Positions 1 through 7,648 of a DNA stretch of 15,815 bases are shown piece after piece (within the stretch, counting starts at the first letter, position 1; every line of letters begins with the position of its first letter). The notes below the pieces were generated by a model that was given only the letters and a program-made list of their open reading frames with translations, had not been told where the DNA came from and made no database searches. The position numbers and the translations under genes are program-made. The stretch is from Verrucomicrobiota bacterium (lineage in GTDB: Bacteria; Verrucomicrobiota; Verrucomicrobiia; Chthoniobacterales; UBA10450), in NCBI GenBank assembly GCA_003218785.1, contig QHOM01000073.1, forward strand, positions 1 through 15,815, read 5' to 3'.

Positions 1-12
1 TCCCATTGAGAC

Positions 13-186
13 TTATTTCGTTTCGCGGTGCAAAGTATGCCGCTTTAAAAACGGATTGTATTTCTTTTTCTCCAGCCGGTTCGGCGTGCGCGGACTTTTC
101 TTGTTCCGCGTCGTCATATAGCGCGACGGGGGTTTGCCAAGTGCTTTCGCCTCGGTGCACTCTAGCGTAATAATTTCCTGCGCCAT
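13..186 (-). CDS. rpmG: 50S ribosomal protein L33
   Basis: This 57-residue protein begins MAQEIITLECTEAK and ends NPFLKRHTLHRETK, the standard L33 pattern with the basic centre (RYMTTRNKK) and the C-terminal NPFLKRHTLH block. It is a structural protein of the large ribosomal subunit. Only one cysteine (C10) remains of the four zinc-binding cysteines found in the C+ form: CTEC has become CTEA and CPRC has become NPFL. It is therefore a zinc-free C- type L33. The start is well supported: GAAGGAG lies 8 nt upstream and overlaps the end of the preceding DksA-like gene, whose stop codon is only 5 nt away, so the two are probably cotranscribed and translationally linked. The length is normal for the family. 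Confidence 0.93.
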   Translation of the reverse strand: MAQEIITLECTEAKALGKPPSRYMTTRNKKSPRTPNRLEKKKYNPFLKRHTLHRETK

Positions 187-191
187 TTTCG

Positions 192-908
192 TTACTCCTT
201 CACTTCAGCCGGCGCGGCAGCTTCCTCCTCTTCGGCTTCGCCGCCCTCTTCCTCGGTGAGCCCGAAGAGCGATGTGACCGATTGCCGGACGCGCGAAGCT
301 TTACTCTGCTTCTCGAGCTGCGATTGGCATTCGACAGTAAAACGCGCGAACGGAATCGCTTCGAGGCGAGCGCGCGGAATCGGTTTGCCTGACATTTCGC
401 AGACGCCGTAGGTGCCGAGTTCGATGCGTTTGAGCGCTTGATCGATTTCGTAGAGAGCGTCCTGTTCCTGGGAGAGCAAACTCAACGCGAAGTCGCGATC
501 GTATGCGTCCGATCCGGCATCGGCCTGATGCATTCCGAAAGCCGAAGCTTCGCTGCCTTCAGCACGCGAGCGAAGAGTGTCCTGGGCAACGCCGGCCATG
601 GAATCGACCATGGCATCGCGAAGCTGAAGAAGCTTTTCTTTCTGTTTACGCGTAAACGGGTCGAGTCTCCGTTGGCGATTATTGTTGATCATTAACTCGA
701 GCGGACCGCGTGAGAGATCGATTTGCCCCTTCGATTTCGGCGATTTCGAGGGCCGCCTCGCCGCCTTCGCTGAGCCCCGTACAACTTTCCTCGAGGTTCG
801 CCTTTTGGAGGCGACTCTGCGCGCTGACTTGGAAACCCTGCGCGCCGATCGCGTTTTACGCGCAGCGGACTTTTTCGAAGAACTCTTCTTTTTCTTTGGT
901 TTGGCCAT
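192..908 (-). CDS. DksA/TraR-family regulator with basic N-terminal tail and degenerate zinc finger
   Basis: The protein has 238 residues from the ATG at 908. Residues 1-65 are rich in Lys, Arg and Ser (MAKPKKKKSSSKKSAARK...) and resemble histone-H1-like tails. Residues about 80-165 form the DksA-type coiled coil with the acidic tip (ADAGSDAYDRDF). Residues 165-200 are the zinc-finger segment (YGVCEMSGKPIPRARLEAIPFARFTVEC), followed by an acidic tail (EEEGGEAEEEE). DksA proteins insert the coiled coil into the RNA polymerase secondary channel and modulate initiation with ppGpp. Two of the four zinc cysteines are replaced: C170 and C194 remain, S173 and T191 stand where Cys is usual. An in-frame GTG at 929 would add seven residues, but it lies inside a 7-bp hairpin (917-939) and neither start has a clear ribosome binding site. 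I prefer the ATG because MAKPKKKK starts the basic tail cleanly. Confidence 0.85.
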   Translation of the reverse strand: MAKPKKKKSSSKKSAARKTRSARRVSKSARRVASKRRTSRKVVRGSAKAARRPSKSPKSKGQIDLSRGPLELMINNNRQRRLDPFTRKQKEKLLQLRDAMVDSMAGVAQDTLRSRAEGSEASAFGMHQADAGSDAYDRDFALSLLSQEQDALYEIDQALKRIELGTYGVCEMSGKPIPRARLEAIPFARFTVECQSQLEKQSKASRVRQSVTSLFGLTEEEGGEAEEEEAAAPAEVKE

Positions 909-916
909 AACGTGAA

Positions 917-939
917 CGGCGTCTTCCACTGGGACGCCG
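917..939 (-). promoter_or_regulatory. Small hairpin in the leader of the DksA-like gene
   Basis: CGGCGTC and GACGCCG form a 7-bp stem around a 9-nt loop. The hairpin ends 8 nt before the preferred ATG of the DksA-like gene and contains the alternative GTG start in its loop. A role in translation control is possible but unproven. The rest of the gap (940-1035) shows no other gene or clear promoter. Confidence 0.35.
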
Positions 940-1035
940 GCAAAAACGGACGCTTAATTAAGAACATTTCATCGACCGCGCAAGCGGAGATTTCGCCTAA
1001 AAATTGCGTCGATTTCTCTGCCATTCCGTCGCTGC

Positions 1036-1830
1036 TTATGAACTGGCGCTCGAGTAGTGACGCAAAGCAAATCTCCAGAAGACGCGGGAGAGCCAAAAAA
1101 TAATGCTCGAGGCAATGACAAGATGCAGCATCAGTTGTCCCGGCTGTCCAAGCGATTTGATGAGCAGGCGGGCGGGAATATTCGCGATAATCACCACCGG
1201 AATGATCCAGCCAAAAATCATGCGAAAAATCCGCGGGAAGATCACGTCCGGATAGCGGGCAATGTTGAGAAAGTTAAAGTAACCGTAGACCAGGCCTTGC
1301 GCCCGCACGATCCAGAAGCTCACCGCCGCCAGGCAGAGCATGATCGAGTAATGCACGGCCACCCCGAATCCGAGCGCGCTCAGATAGAGCAAGATCGACA
1401 TTGGGTTTGGCATCATTCCCAGTTGCGACAGCGAAACACACACGACGACGCCACCGAGCGCGGCATTTACGATGCTGTCGAGAGCGAATTGTTTGGTAGA
1501 GACGGCAAACTGGCTATCGACGGGCAACACCAGCAGCGAGTCCAATCTACCCGTGCGCACTAGTTCGGGGATGTTTGCGACGTTCACAAAAAAGAATGCC
1601 TGGAAGAGTTGCGCGATCATTTGGTGCGTCCCGACGAGCAATATGACTTCCCATTTCGTCCAGTCGCCGATGCGATCGACCTGTCCGAAGATGATGCTGA
1701 AAAAAACGATTTGCCCGCAGAACCAGAGGACCTCAACGATCATCCAGAGCAGGAAATTTGCCTTGAAACTCATCTCGCGAATAAGCGAGTTGCGCAGCAT
1801 GATGGAGTAGATTTCGATGTAACGGCGCAT
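1036..1830 (-). CDS. ABC-2 type exporter permease (COG3694-like)
   Basis: This 264-residue membrane protein starts MRRYIEIYSIMLRNSLIREMSFKANF and has about six hydrophobic segments. It resembles the DUF990/ABC2_membrane_6 permeases (COG3694-type): an N-terminal cytoplasmic helix, then TM segments, and the family-like RTGRLDSLLVLPV loop near residues 91-103. Such permeases work with a second, COG4587-type permease and an ATPase to export an unknown substrate. The likely partner is the permease at 8847-9653, on the same strand but 7 kb away; no matching ATPase is in the window. The ATG at 1830 is preferred over the adjacent GTG at 1833 because AGGAAGAGG lies just upstream. The gene is divergent from macA with a gap of only 47 nt and precedes the DksA-like gene on the same strand. 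Confidence 0.85.
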   Translation of the reverse strand: MRRYIEIYSIMLRNSLIREMSFKANFLLWMIVEVLWFCGQIVFFSIIFGQVDRIGDWTKWEVILLVGTHQMIAQLFQAFFFVNVANIPELVRTGRLDSLLVLPVDSQFAVSTKQFALDSIVNAALGGVVVCVSLSQLGMMPNPMSILLYLSALGFGVAVHYSIMLCLAAVSFWIVRAQGLVYGYFNFLNIARYPDVIFPRIFRMIFGWIIPVVIIANIPARLLIKSLGQPGQLMLHLVIASSIIFWLSRVFWRFALRHYSSASS

Positions 1831-1877
1831 CACCTCTTCCTGTCACTTACTTATAGGCGCAGTCAACCACCGCTCGC

Positions 1878-3080
1878 ATGAAACGTTTTTTCCCGTGGAT
1901 CGCCCTTATCGTTGGGCTGCTAATTATCGTTTTTGTTGTCCGGCAATGCCGCAACCGGACCGCTGCAAATTATCAGACCGCAACGATAACGCGCGGCCCG
2001 ATTACCCAGGCTGTCACCGCGACAGGGACGCTAAATCCGGTGGTCAACGTACAGGTTGGCAGTCAGGTTTCAGGAAATATCGCGAAGCTGTTCGCGGATT
2101 TTAACTCCCACGTGAAAGCCGGCCAGGTGGTCGCCCAAATCGATCCGGCGCTTTTTCAGGCAACGGTCACGCAAGCGGAAGGGGATCTGGCGAATGCGCA
2201 GGCCGCGCTCGAACTCGCGAAAGTGAACGGGACGCGCACCCAGGAATTGTTTGCGAAGAAGACTTCTTCTCAAGCCGATCTGGATCAGGCAATGGCAAAC
2301 CTTCATCAGGCAGAAGCCAACGTGAAAATCAAGCAAGGCGCGCTCGATAAAGCGAAAGCCGATCTTGACCATTGCACAATCACCTCGCCGATCGATGGCG
2401 TAGTGATTTCGCGCAGTGTCGATGTTGGCCAGACGGTCGCAGCCAGTTTGCAGGCGCCAGTCATCTTCGCGATTGCGAACGATCTCACCAAAATGCAGAT
2501 CGATGCCAATGTAGCCGAAGCGGATGTGGGCGTCGTTAAGATCGATCAGAACGTCGATTTCACAGTGGACGCTTTTCCGATGCAGACTTTTCACGGCAAG
2601 GTCGTCCAGGTGCGAAACGCGCCAATCACCGTCCAGAACGTTGTGACCTACGACACAGTCATCGGAGTGAGCAATCGGGATTTGAAATTGAAACCGGGAA
2701 TGACAGCAAACGTCTCAATCATCGTTGCGCACAAGGATGATGTGCTGCAAATCAAGAACGCGGCGCTGCGCTATCGCCCGCCGGATGCCACGCCGGTTGA
2801 GACAAAACGCACGAGCACGAGCCGTGCGGGGCGGCCTGTCGGAGGACGCACCGGTGGTGCACGCGAGGGCGCTGAGCGCACAGTCTATGTTTTGCCATCT
2901 GGCGCCAGCCGTCCGCAGCCGGTGCAAATCAAAACGGGGATCAGCGACGGGATTATGACCGAAGTCGTCGAAGGCATGAAAGAAGGCGATCGAGTGGTGA
3001 CAGCCGAGCTCGCTTCAACCACGGCCGCGCCATCGCCTCCGGCAAATCCCTTCGGTGGCGGGCCGCGGCGGTTTCCATGA
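1878..3080 (+). CDS. macA: MacA-like periplasmic adaptor (membrane fusion protein)
   Basis: The 400-residue protein has an N-terminal membrane anchor (residues 5-21). A first lipoyl half follows (about 45-92, with GQVVAQIDPALF). An alpha-helical hairpin rich in Ala, Gln and Lys spans about 93-165. The second lipoyl half is ITSPIDGVVISRSVDVGQTV (168-187). The beta-barrel and membrane-proximal domains fill 200-380, including LKPGMTANVSI and TGISDGIMTEVVEGMKEGDRVV. This is the layout of the HlyD/MacA adaptors that bridge an inner-membrane MacB transporter to an outer-membrane TolC-like channel. The Arg/Gly-rich stretch at 310-334 and the Pro-rich C-terminus look like flexible linkers. The two MacB-type genes follow on the same strand. 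The start lacks a strong ribosome binding site but fits the membrane anchor. The substrate cannot be read from the sequence. Confidence 0.9.
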   Translation: MKRFFPWIALIVGLLIIVFVVRQCRNRTAANYQTATITRGPITQAVTATGTLNPVVNVQVGSQVSGNIAKLFADFNSHVKAGQVVAQIDPALFQATVTQAEGDLANAQAALELAKVNGTRTQELFAKKTSSQADLDQAMANLHQAEANVKIKQGALDKAKADLDHCTITSPIDGVVISRSVDVGQTVAASLQAPVIFAIANDLTKMQIDANVAEADVGVVKIDQNVDFTVDAFPMQTFHGKVVQVRNAPITVQNVVTYDTVIGVSNRDLKLKPGMTANVSIIVAHKDDVLQIKNAALRYRPPDATPVETKRTSTSRAGRPVGGRTGGAREGAERTVYVLPSGASRPQPVQIKTGISDGIMTEVVEGMKEGDRVVTAELASTTAAPSPPANPFGGGPRRFP

Positions 3081-3127
3081 TGATCATCAAGAGAGAATTG
3101 GGCACATTGCTCCCGGGCTGCTGTGGC

Positions 3128-3204
3128 CGCTTCGCTGTCCGAAGCGCGGCACTGAGGTGTTTGCAACGCGCGCGAGGCGCGTCTCACAGAGACGCGGCTA
3201 CAAC
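3128..3204 (+). repeat. Two-hairpin repeat element, copy 1
   Basis: Hairpin A (CGCTTCG, 5-nt loop, CGAAGCG, 3128-3146) is followed by a linker containing GTTTGCA. Hairpin B follows (CGCGTCTC, ACA, GAGACGCG, 3178-3196), and the element ends in GGCTACAAC. The same order is found at 14964-15069 on the minus strand; from GTTTGCA to the end the two copies differ by a single-base indel. Copy 1 has a shorter hairpin A, as if about 29 nt of its loop and upper stem had been lost. It lies between macA and the MacB-type ATPase gene, ending 23 nt before that gene's GTG start. Confidence 0.85.
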
Positions 3205-3227
3205 ATTTGTGAGGGAAACAAATCCAC

Positions 3228-3965
3228 GTGAACAACGGCGCACTCGTTAGGCTAATCGACGTTCATAAGACGTATCGAACCGGCGAAATGGAAGTGCCCG
3301 CCGTGCGCGGTGTCTCGCTGGAAATCAAACGCGGCGAATTTGTCGCGCTCATGGGCGCGAGCGGTTCTGGAAAATCCACGCTGATGAATATCCTGGGTTG
3401 CCTCGACCGGCCGACTACGGGCCATTATGTTTTGGATGGCGCCGATGTTTCCGGCCTCGATCGCGATCGGCTCGCCGATATTCGCAATCGCAAAATCGGC
3501 TTCGTCTTCCAGAATTTCAATCTGCTGCCGCGCACCTCCGCGCGCGAGAACGTCGAGTTGCCTTTGGTTTACAGCGCGCAGCATCTGACAAATGCGCAAC
3601 TTCGCGAAAGAGCCGATCGCGTTCTCGCTTCGGTTGGGCTTGGCGGCCGCGAAGATCATCATCCAAGCCAGCTTTCGGGCGGTCAGCAACAACGCGTCGC
3701 GATCGCGCGCGCATTGATCAATGACCCCGAAGTAGTGCTGGCGGACGAGCCGACGGGAAATCTCGACAGCCGAACGAGTGTGGAGATCATGGGAATTTTT
3801 CAGCAGCTTAATGAACGTGGAATCACCATTGTTATGGTGACGCACGAGCAGGACATCGCAGGCTACGCGCGCCGAAACGTGGTAATGCGCGATGGAATTT
3901 TGCTTAGCGACAAAGCGGTCACACAACGAGCTGTTGCCGAAGCTGAATTAAGCAAACGGACATGA
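3228..3965 (+). CDS. macB: MacB/LolD-type ABC transporter ATPase
   Basis: This 245-residue ATPase has all nucleotide-binding motifs: Walker A GASGSGKST (43-51), Q-loop Q95, signature LSGGQ (149-153), Walker B EVVLADE (168-174), D-loop (NLDS) and H-loop H206. The sequence clearly belongs to the MacB/LolD/FtsE-like group that powers mechanotransmission transporters rather than classical import. In E. coli the MacB ATPase and permease are one polypeptide; here the permease is the separate next gene. The start is GTG at 3228, giving MNNGALVRLIDVHKTY, where the conserved fold begins immediately; an AGGG lies about 13 nt upstream, a weak binding site. The gene follows the two-hairpin repeat and is probably cotranscribed with macA. 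Confidence 0.93.
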   Translation: MNNGALVRLIDVHKTYRTGEMEVPAVRGVSLEIKRGEFVALMGASGSGKSTLMNILGCLDRPTTGHYVLDGADVSGLDRDRLADIRNRKIGFVFQNFNLLPRTSARENVELPLVYSAQHLTNAQLRERADRVLASVGLGGREDHHPSQLSGGQQQRVAIARALINDPEVVLADEPTGNLDSRTSVEIMGIFQQLNERGITIVMVTHEQDIAGYARRNVVMRDGILLSDKAVTQRAVAEAELSKRT

Positions 3966-3970
3966 TCCGA

Positions 3971-4002
3971 TTCAACGATTTAACGATTTAACGTTTCAAC
4001 GA
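3971..4002 (+). repeat. Four tandem octamers (TTYAACGA)
   Basis: The 42-nt gap between the ATPase and permease genes is almost entirely four adjacent 8-nt units: TTCAACGA, TTTAACGA, TTTAACGT and TTCAACGA. It takes the place of a recognisable ribosome binding site for the permease. A simple-repeat expansion is the plainest reading; the copy number may vary between strains. Confidence 0.85.
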
Positions 4003-4007
4003 ACACC

Positions 4008-5225
<1,218 letters not shown>

Positions 5226-5236
5226 AACAAACTTTT

Positions 5237-5336
5237 TAACCGCGGATTACGCGGATAACACCGATTTAACCACGAATGAACACCAATGGACACTAATGAA
5301 GGCCAAATTCGTCTTTATTCGTGTGCATTAGTGGTT
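5237..5336. repeat. Mirrored array of 10-nt units downstream of macB
   Basis: Three plus-strand decamers (CACGAATGAA, CACCAATGGA, CACTAATGAA at 5271-5300) face three minus-strand decamers (CACTAATGCA, CACGAATAAA, GACGAATTTG, at 5333 down to 5304) across the 3-nt spacer GGC, each arm led by AAC. Together they make an imperfect palindrome of about 70 nt. Looser 10-nt spaced units (GCGGATTAC, GCGGATAAC) precede it at 5241-5270. It could fold as a long hairpin in the macB 3' region, but no run of U follows. Confidence 0.8.
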
Positions 5337-5366
5337 AGAAATCTGTCCGACAATTTTCCTCAAGTG

Positions 5367-5417
5367 GTAGGGACGCACCGAGCCTGTCCTGAGCGCAGCC
5401 GAACGGAGGGTGTCCGT
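5367..5417. repeat. Composite nested repeat upstream of the rhodanese gene
   Basis: The outer parts GTAGGGACGCACC (5367-5379) and GGGTGTCCGT (5408-5417) resemble the two halves of the GTAGGGACG hairpin found inside mfd at 13598-13624. Between them lies a 30-nt unit (5380-5409) of the CCTGAGCG type, matching the reverse complement of 13644-13672 at about 25 of 30 positions. The arrangement suggests that one repeat inserted into the loop of another. It ends 14 nt before the rhodanese start codon, in the place where a promoter or ribosome binding site would be expected. Confidence 0.7.
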
Positions 5418-5431
5418 CGATTCTATTTGAA

Positions 5432-5800
5432 ATGGCCGAACACGCTCGTTTCGAAAAACTGGTTGCGGACGCAAAGAAGAAGATCACCGAGATCTCGCCA
5501 CAAGACGCAGCCGCGAAGTCAAAAAGCGGCGAAGCGGTGATCGTCGATGTCCGGGAAAAAGACGAATCGGACGAAGAACACATTCCGGATGCGACGCATC
5601 TGAGTCGCGGCACGATCGAGTTGGACATCGAGGAAAAAGTTCCCGATCTGAACGGATTGATCATTTGTCACTGTGGCGGTGGCGGCCGATCCGCGCTCGC
5701 CGCCGAAAGTCTGCAAAAAATGGGTTACAAAAACGTGCGCTCCATGGCCGGCGGCTTCAAAGCTTGGAAAGGCGCCGGATTGCCGACGACGAAGATATGA
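5432..5800 (+). CDS. Single-domain rhodanese-like protein
   Basis: The 122-residue protein is one rhodanese domain: ITEISPQDAAAK at the N-terminus, VIVDVREKDESDEEHIPDATHLSRG (36-60), and the active-site loop CGGGGRS with catalytic Cys at C81. It ends in the GY(K)NVRSMAGGFKAWKGAGLP motif (98-118). Such proteins carry sulfane sulfur as a persulfide on the active cysteine and act in sulfur transfer or detoxification. There is no signal peptide, so it should be cytoplasmic. A second cysteine (C79) sits two residues before the catalytic one. The next gene starts 13 nt after the stop on the same strand, so the two are probably cotranscribed. The upstream region is a repeat and shows no clear ribosome binding site. 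Confidence 0.9.
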   Translation: MAEHARFEKLVADAKKKITEISPQDAAAKSKSGEAVIVDVREKDESDEEHIPDATHLSRGTIELDIEEKVPDLNGLIICHCGGGGRSALAAESLQKMGYKNVRSMAGGFKAWKGAGLPTTKI

Positions 5801-5813
5801 TGTATGGGCGCGG

Positions 5814-6545
5814 ATGCTCGACGAGAGCGCTATTAATTCACGCCTGCACCAAATGCAGGTCGAGGCCGACCCAGAGTTAATTTGGGATGAGACATGCGAA
5901 GGATCAGCTCGTGCGTTGGTGATTTTTGTTGGCCCCAGCCCTGGCGGTGACAAGCCCGTCGAACGCCGACCGATGAATAAGAGCTGCTCCCGCGCTCTCT
6001 GGAACGAGAGCTTCGACAAACCCCGTTGGTGGAGTCCCGGCTTCCGCGTCAGTTGGAAGCCGCTGGTAGAGGCTATATTTGCCGCACCTTACGACACAGC
6101 CGGTAGGCTGATTGGTCGCGCGAACATGGACTGGCTCGGCGACCCCAAATCAGAAGACGTAGCAACCCAGCATATGGTTGAGGGGGCTCCGTCTGTTTTG
6201 AAGATGATCCAAGACTGCTCGCCGGAGCTCGTTCTTCCGATGGACGCCCACACTTTCGGTGTTTTGAAAACTGCCTTGAATGACGGATTTATCATCACAG
6301 ACTGCAATGCGAATAACTTCACAATTCGCATCTCCGACGCCGAGAAGGAGCGCTTTCACCGACACCTTTACGCTTTTCATGCAAAGTCAAAGTCTCCAAC
6401 AGGGCGCTCATTCCTCGTAATTAAGCTGCCTCAGCATCCCGCAAAAATGTTTCAGGCGGACTACGCCACACGTTGCGGCGAGGCCGTTCGGGAAGCGGCG
6501 CGTCAAATAGGCGCCGGGCAACCCGTAGATGTCACAAAGGTCTAA
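5814..6545 (+). CDS. Uncharacterised protein with weak uracil-DNA-glycosylase-like motifs
   Basis: This 243-residue protein starts MLDESAINSRLHQMQVEAD at the ATG at 5814. The frame is open further upstream but would overlap the rhodanese gene by over 120 nt with unlikely sequence, so the later start is preferred. I do not recognise the family. Three places recall the uracil-DNA glycosylase superfamily: a strand followed by VGPSPGG (about 39-45), the segment PELVLPMDAHTFGVLKTAL in the middle, and a strand followed by LPQHPAK near the C-terminus, similar in placement to the HPS motif. These are suggestive only. There is no signal peptide or membrane segment, and it is Trp-rich around residues 63-83. 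It probably shares a transcript with the rhodanese gene. Confidence 0.7.
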   Translation: MLDESAINSRLHQMQVEADPELIWDETCEGSARALVIFVGPSPGGDKPVERRPMNKSCSRALWNESFDKPRWWSPGFRVSWKPLVEAIFAAPYDTAGRLIGRANMDWLGDPKSEDVATQHMVEGAPSVLKMIQDCSPELVLPMDAHTFGVLKTALNDGFIITDCNANNFTIRISDAEKERFHRHLYAFHAKSKSPTGRSFLVIKLPQHPAKMFQADYATRCGEAVREAARQIGAGQPVDVTKV

Positions 6546-6563
6546 CCAGGCATCATGCAACTA

Positions 6564-6642
6564 ACAGGCGGAGCGCGCGTCACGCGGCTACTTGCAGACC
6601 CTACAGACCCGCCCGGTAGCCGCCACGCCGCGCCCCGCCTGT
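6564..6642. repeat. Imperfect 28-nt palindrome between convergent genes
   Basis: The left arm (6564-6591) starts ACAGGCGGAGCGCGCG and ends CGGCTAC. The right arm (6615-6642), read on the opposite strand, starts ACAGGCGGGGCGCGGCG and ends CGGCTACC, separated by 23 nt. The arms match at most positions. The left arm looks like hairpin B of the two-hairpin element with its loop removed. It sits between the ends of two convergent genes, where it could stop transcription from both sides, though it has no U-tract. Confidence 0.75.
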
Positions 6643-6675
6643 AGCTGATCTTGTTCTCGTAGATGGATTAAAGCT

Positions 6676-6694
6676 GACGTCGACTCCCGACGTC
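6676..6694. repeat. Short hairpin in the convergent gap
   Basis: GACGTCG, loop ACTCC, CGACGTC: a perfect 7-bp stem in the same convergent intergenic region (6546-6758). The remainder of this 213-nt gap shows no gene. Confidence 0.5.
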
Positions 6695-6758
6695 GGTCGC
6701 TATTCTCGCGGGCATTCCTGCTTGTTGACCGGAGTTGCTATCACGGAAGCTGAACAGG

Positions 6759-7589
6759 TTATGATTCTTCAAAGCTTATTCCAAGTCGTTTCCGCGCTCT
6801 TTCGGGCAGAAGCTTCTCAATTCCGCGCTTGAATTTTAACAGTTCCCTTTCGGCTTCGAGTGTGAGGTTGAAGTCATTTTCCGGCAGGCAAAGACTGAGC
6901 TCCGGATTTTGTTTCAACTCGGCGAGCGCCTTTAATCCGCTCTCAATTGCTTCACATGCGCCGGCAAGATGTAATTTGACAATCCCGCTCAGCGCGTCTC
7001 GACGAAATGGCTCATCAAGCGGTGCATGCTGCCAAGCCGCAATTGCGTAGTCCCACTTGTGTGTTCGGAAAAAACGGCCCAGCGTATCAAGCAGAAGGCT
7101 TTGCTCGAAGCCGTTTGTTGCAAAGGAAAGGGCTTTTCTGCATCGAACGGCCAAGGCTTCAGCATCTTGGAGCTTATCGAGTTCCAGCAGGACCTCCATC
7201 CCGAAAAATATTTCGCTAGCGCTTGAGGGTTTTCGAACCGACAGAAATTGCAGTGCGGTTTGCCATTCTCCGAGAGATCCATACATCTCCACCATATAAG
7301 GCCGCGTCTTGCGCTTGAACTTTCGGGACTGCCGATCGTATGCCGCTTCCAGACGGGCCTTCCATTTCTCGAAATCAAAGAAAACACCGATCGTTCGAAC
7401 AGCTTCGCCAAACTCTTCCGAGAGGATACGGCGTTTCGCCAAAACTCGCCTGATCAGTCGCAGCGCCTCTTTTTTCATTCCGATATCGGCGTAGCCCGAT
7501 ATTTCAGCGGCAATATCTGACCCCTGAATACAAATTGTGTTTTGCTGGAGGCGCGGGTTTTTCGGATTCGCTGGTTCGCTCTGTTTCAT
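6759..7589 (-). CDS. Uncharacterised helical-repeat (TPR-like) protein
   Basis: The 276-residue protein is soluble and almost wholly predicted helical. Helix-pair-like segments recur: SGYADIGMKKEALRLIRRVL (31-50), VEMYGSLGEWQTALQFL (100-116), MEVLLELDKLQDAEALAVRC (131-150), DTLGRFFRTHKWDYAIAAWQ (168-187). These follow the A-G-Y/W-x-A-L style of tetratricopeptide repeats without being clear matches. The C-terminus is basic (KFKRGIEKLLPERARKRLG). There is no signal peptide, catalytic motif or membrane segment. The ATG at 7589 lacks a clear ribosome binding site. It is divergent from the unknown gene beginning at 7649 with 59 nt between, so they may share a control region, and convergent with the gene ending at 6545. 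A scaffold role is only a guess from the repeat-like pattern. Confidence 0.7.
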   Translation of the reverse strand: MKQSEPANPKNPRLQQNTICIQGSDIAAEISGYADIGMKKEALRLIRRVLAKRRILSEEFGEAVRTIGVFFDFEKWKARLEAAYDRQSRKFKRKTRPYMVEMYGSLGEWQTALQFLSVRKPSSASEIFFGMEVLLELDKLQDAEALAVRCRKALSFATNGFEQSLLLDTLGRFFRTHKWDYAIAAWQHAPLDEPFRRDALSGIVKLHLAGACEAIESGLKALAELKQNPELSLCLPENDFNLTLEAERELLKFKRGIEKLLPERARKRLGISFEES

Positions 7590-7648
7590 TCGTTTAGCTT
7601 ATTAAAATCCGTGTGGCGAAACCCGGACAACTTTTGGGGACAAATGTG

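Noticed and set aside
909..1035. Zur-binding site upstream of the DksA-like gene
   Set aside because: No AT-rich palindrome of the Zur type could be found by eye.
1057..1563. Plus-strand open frame opposite the ABC-2 permease
   Set aside because: It is rich in His, Asp and Arg, as expected from the complement of hydrophobic codons, with no independent support.
3252..3926. A 224-residue open frame opposite the MacB-type ATPase
   Set aside because: It is the antisense reading of conserved ATPase codons and has no recognisable domain.
5673..5813. Upstream extension of the 5814 gene to a start inside the rhodanese gene
   Set aside because: It would overlap the rhodanese by over 120 nt and adds a low-complexity Arg/Pro/Lys segment that looks like an out-of-frame reading of the rhodanese C-terminus.
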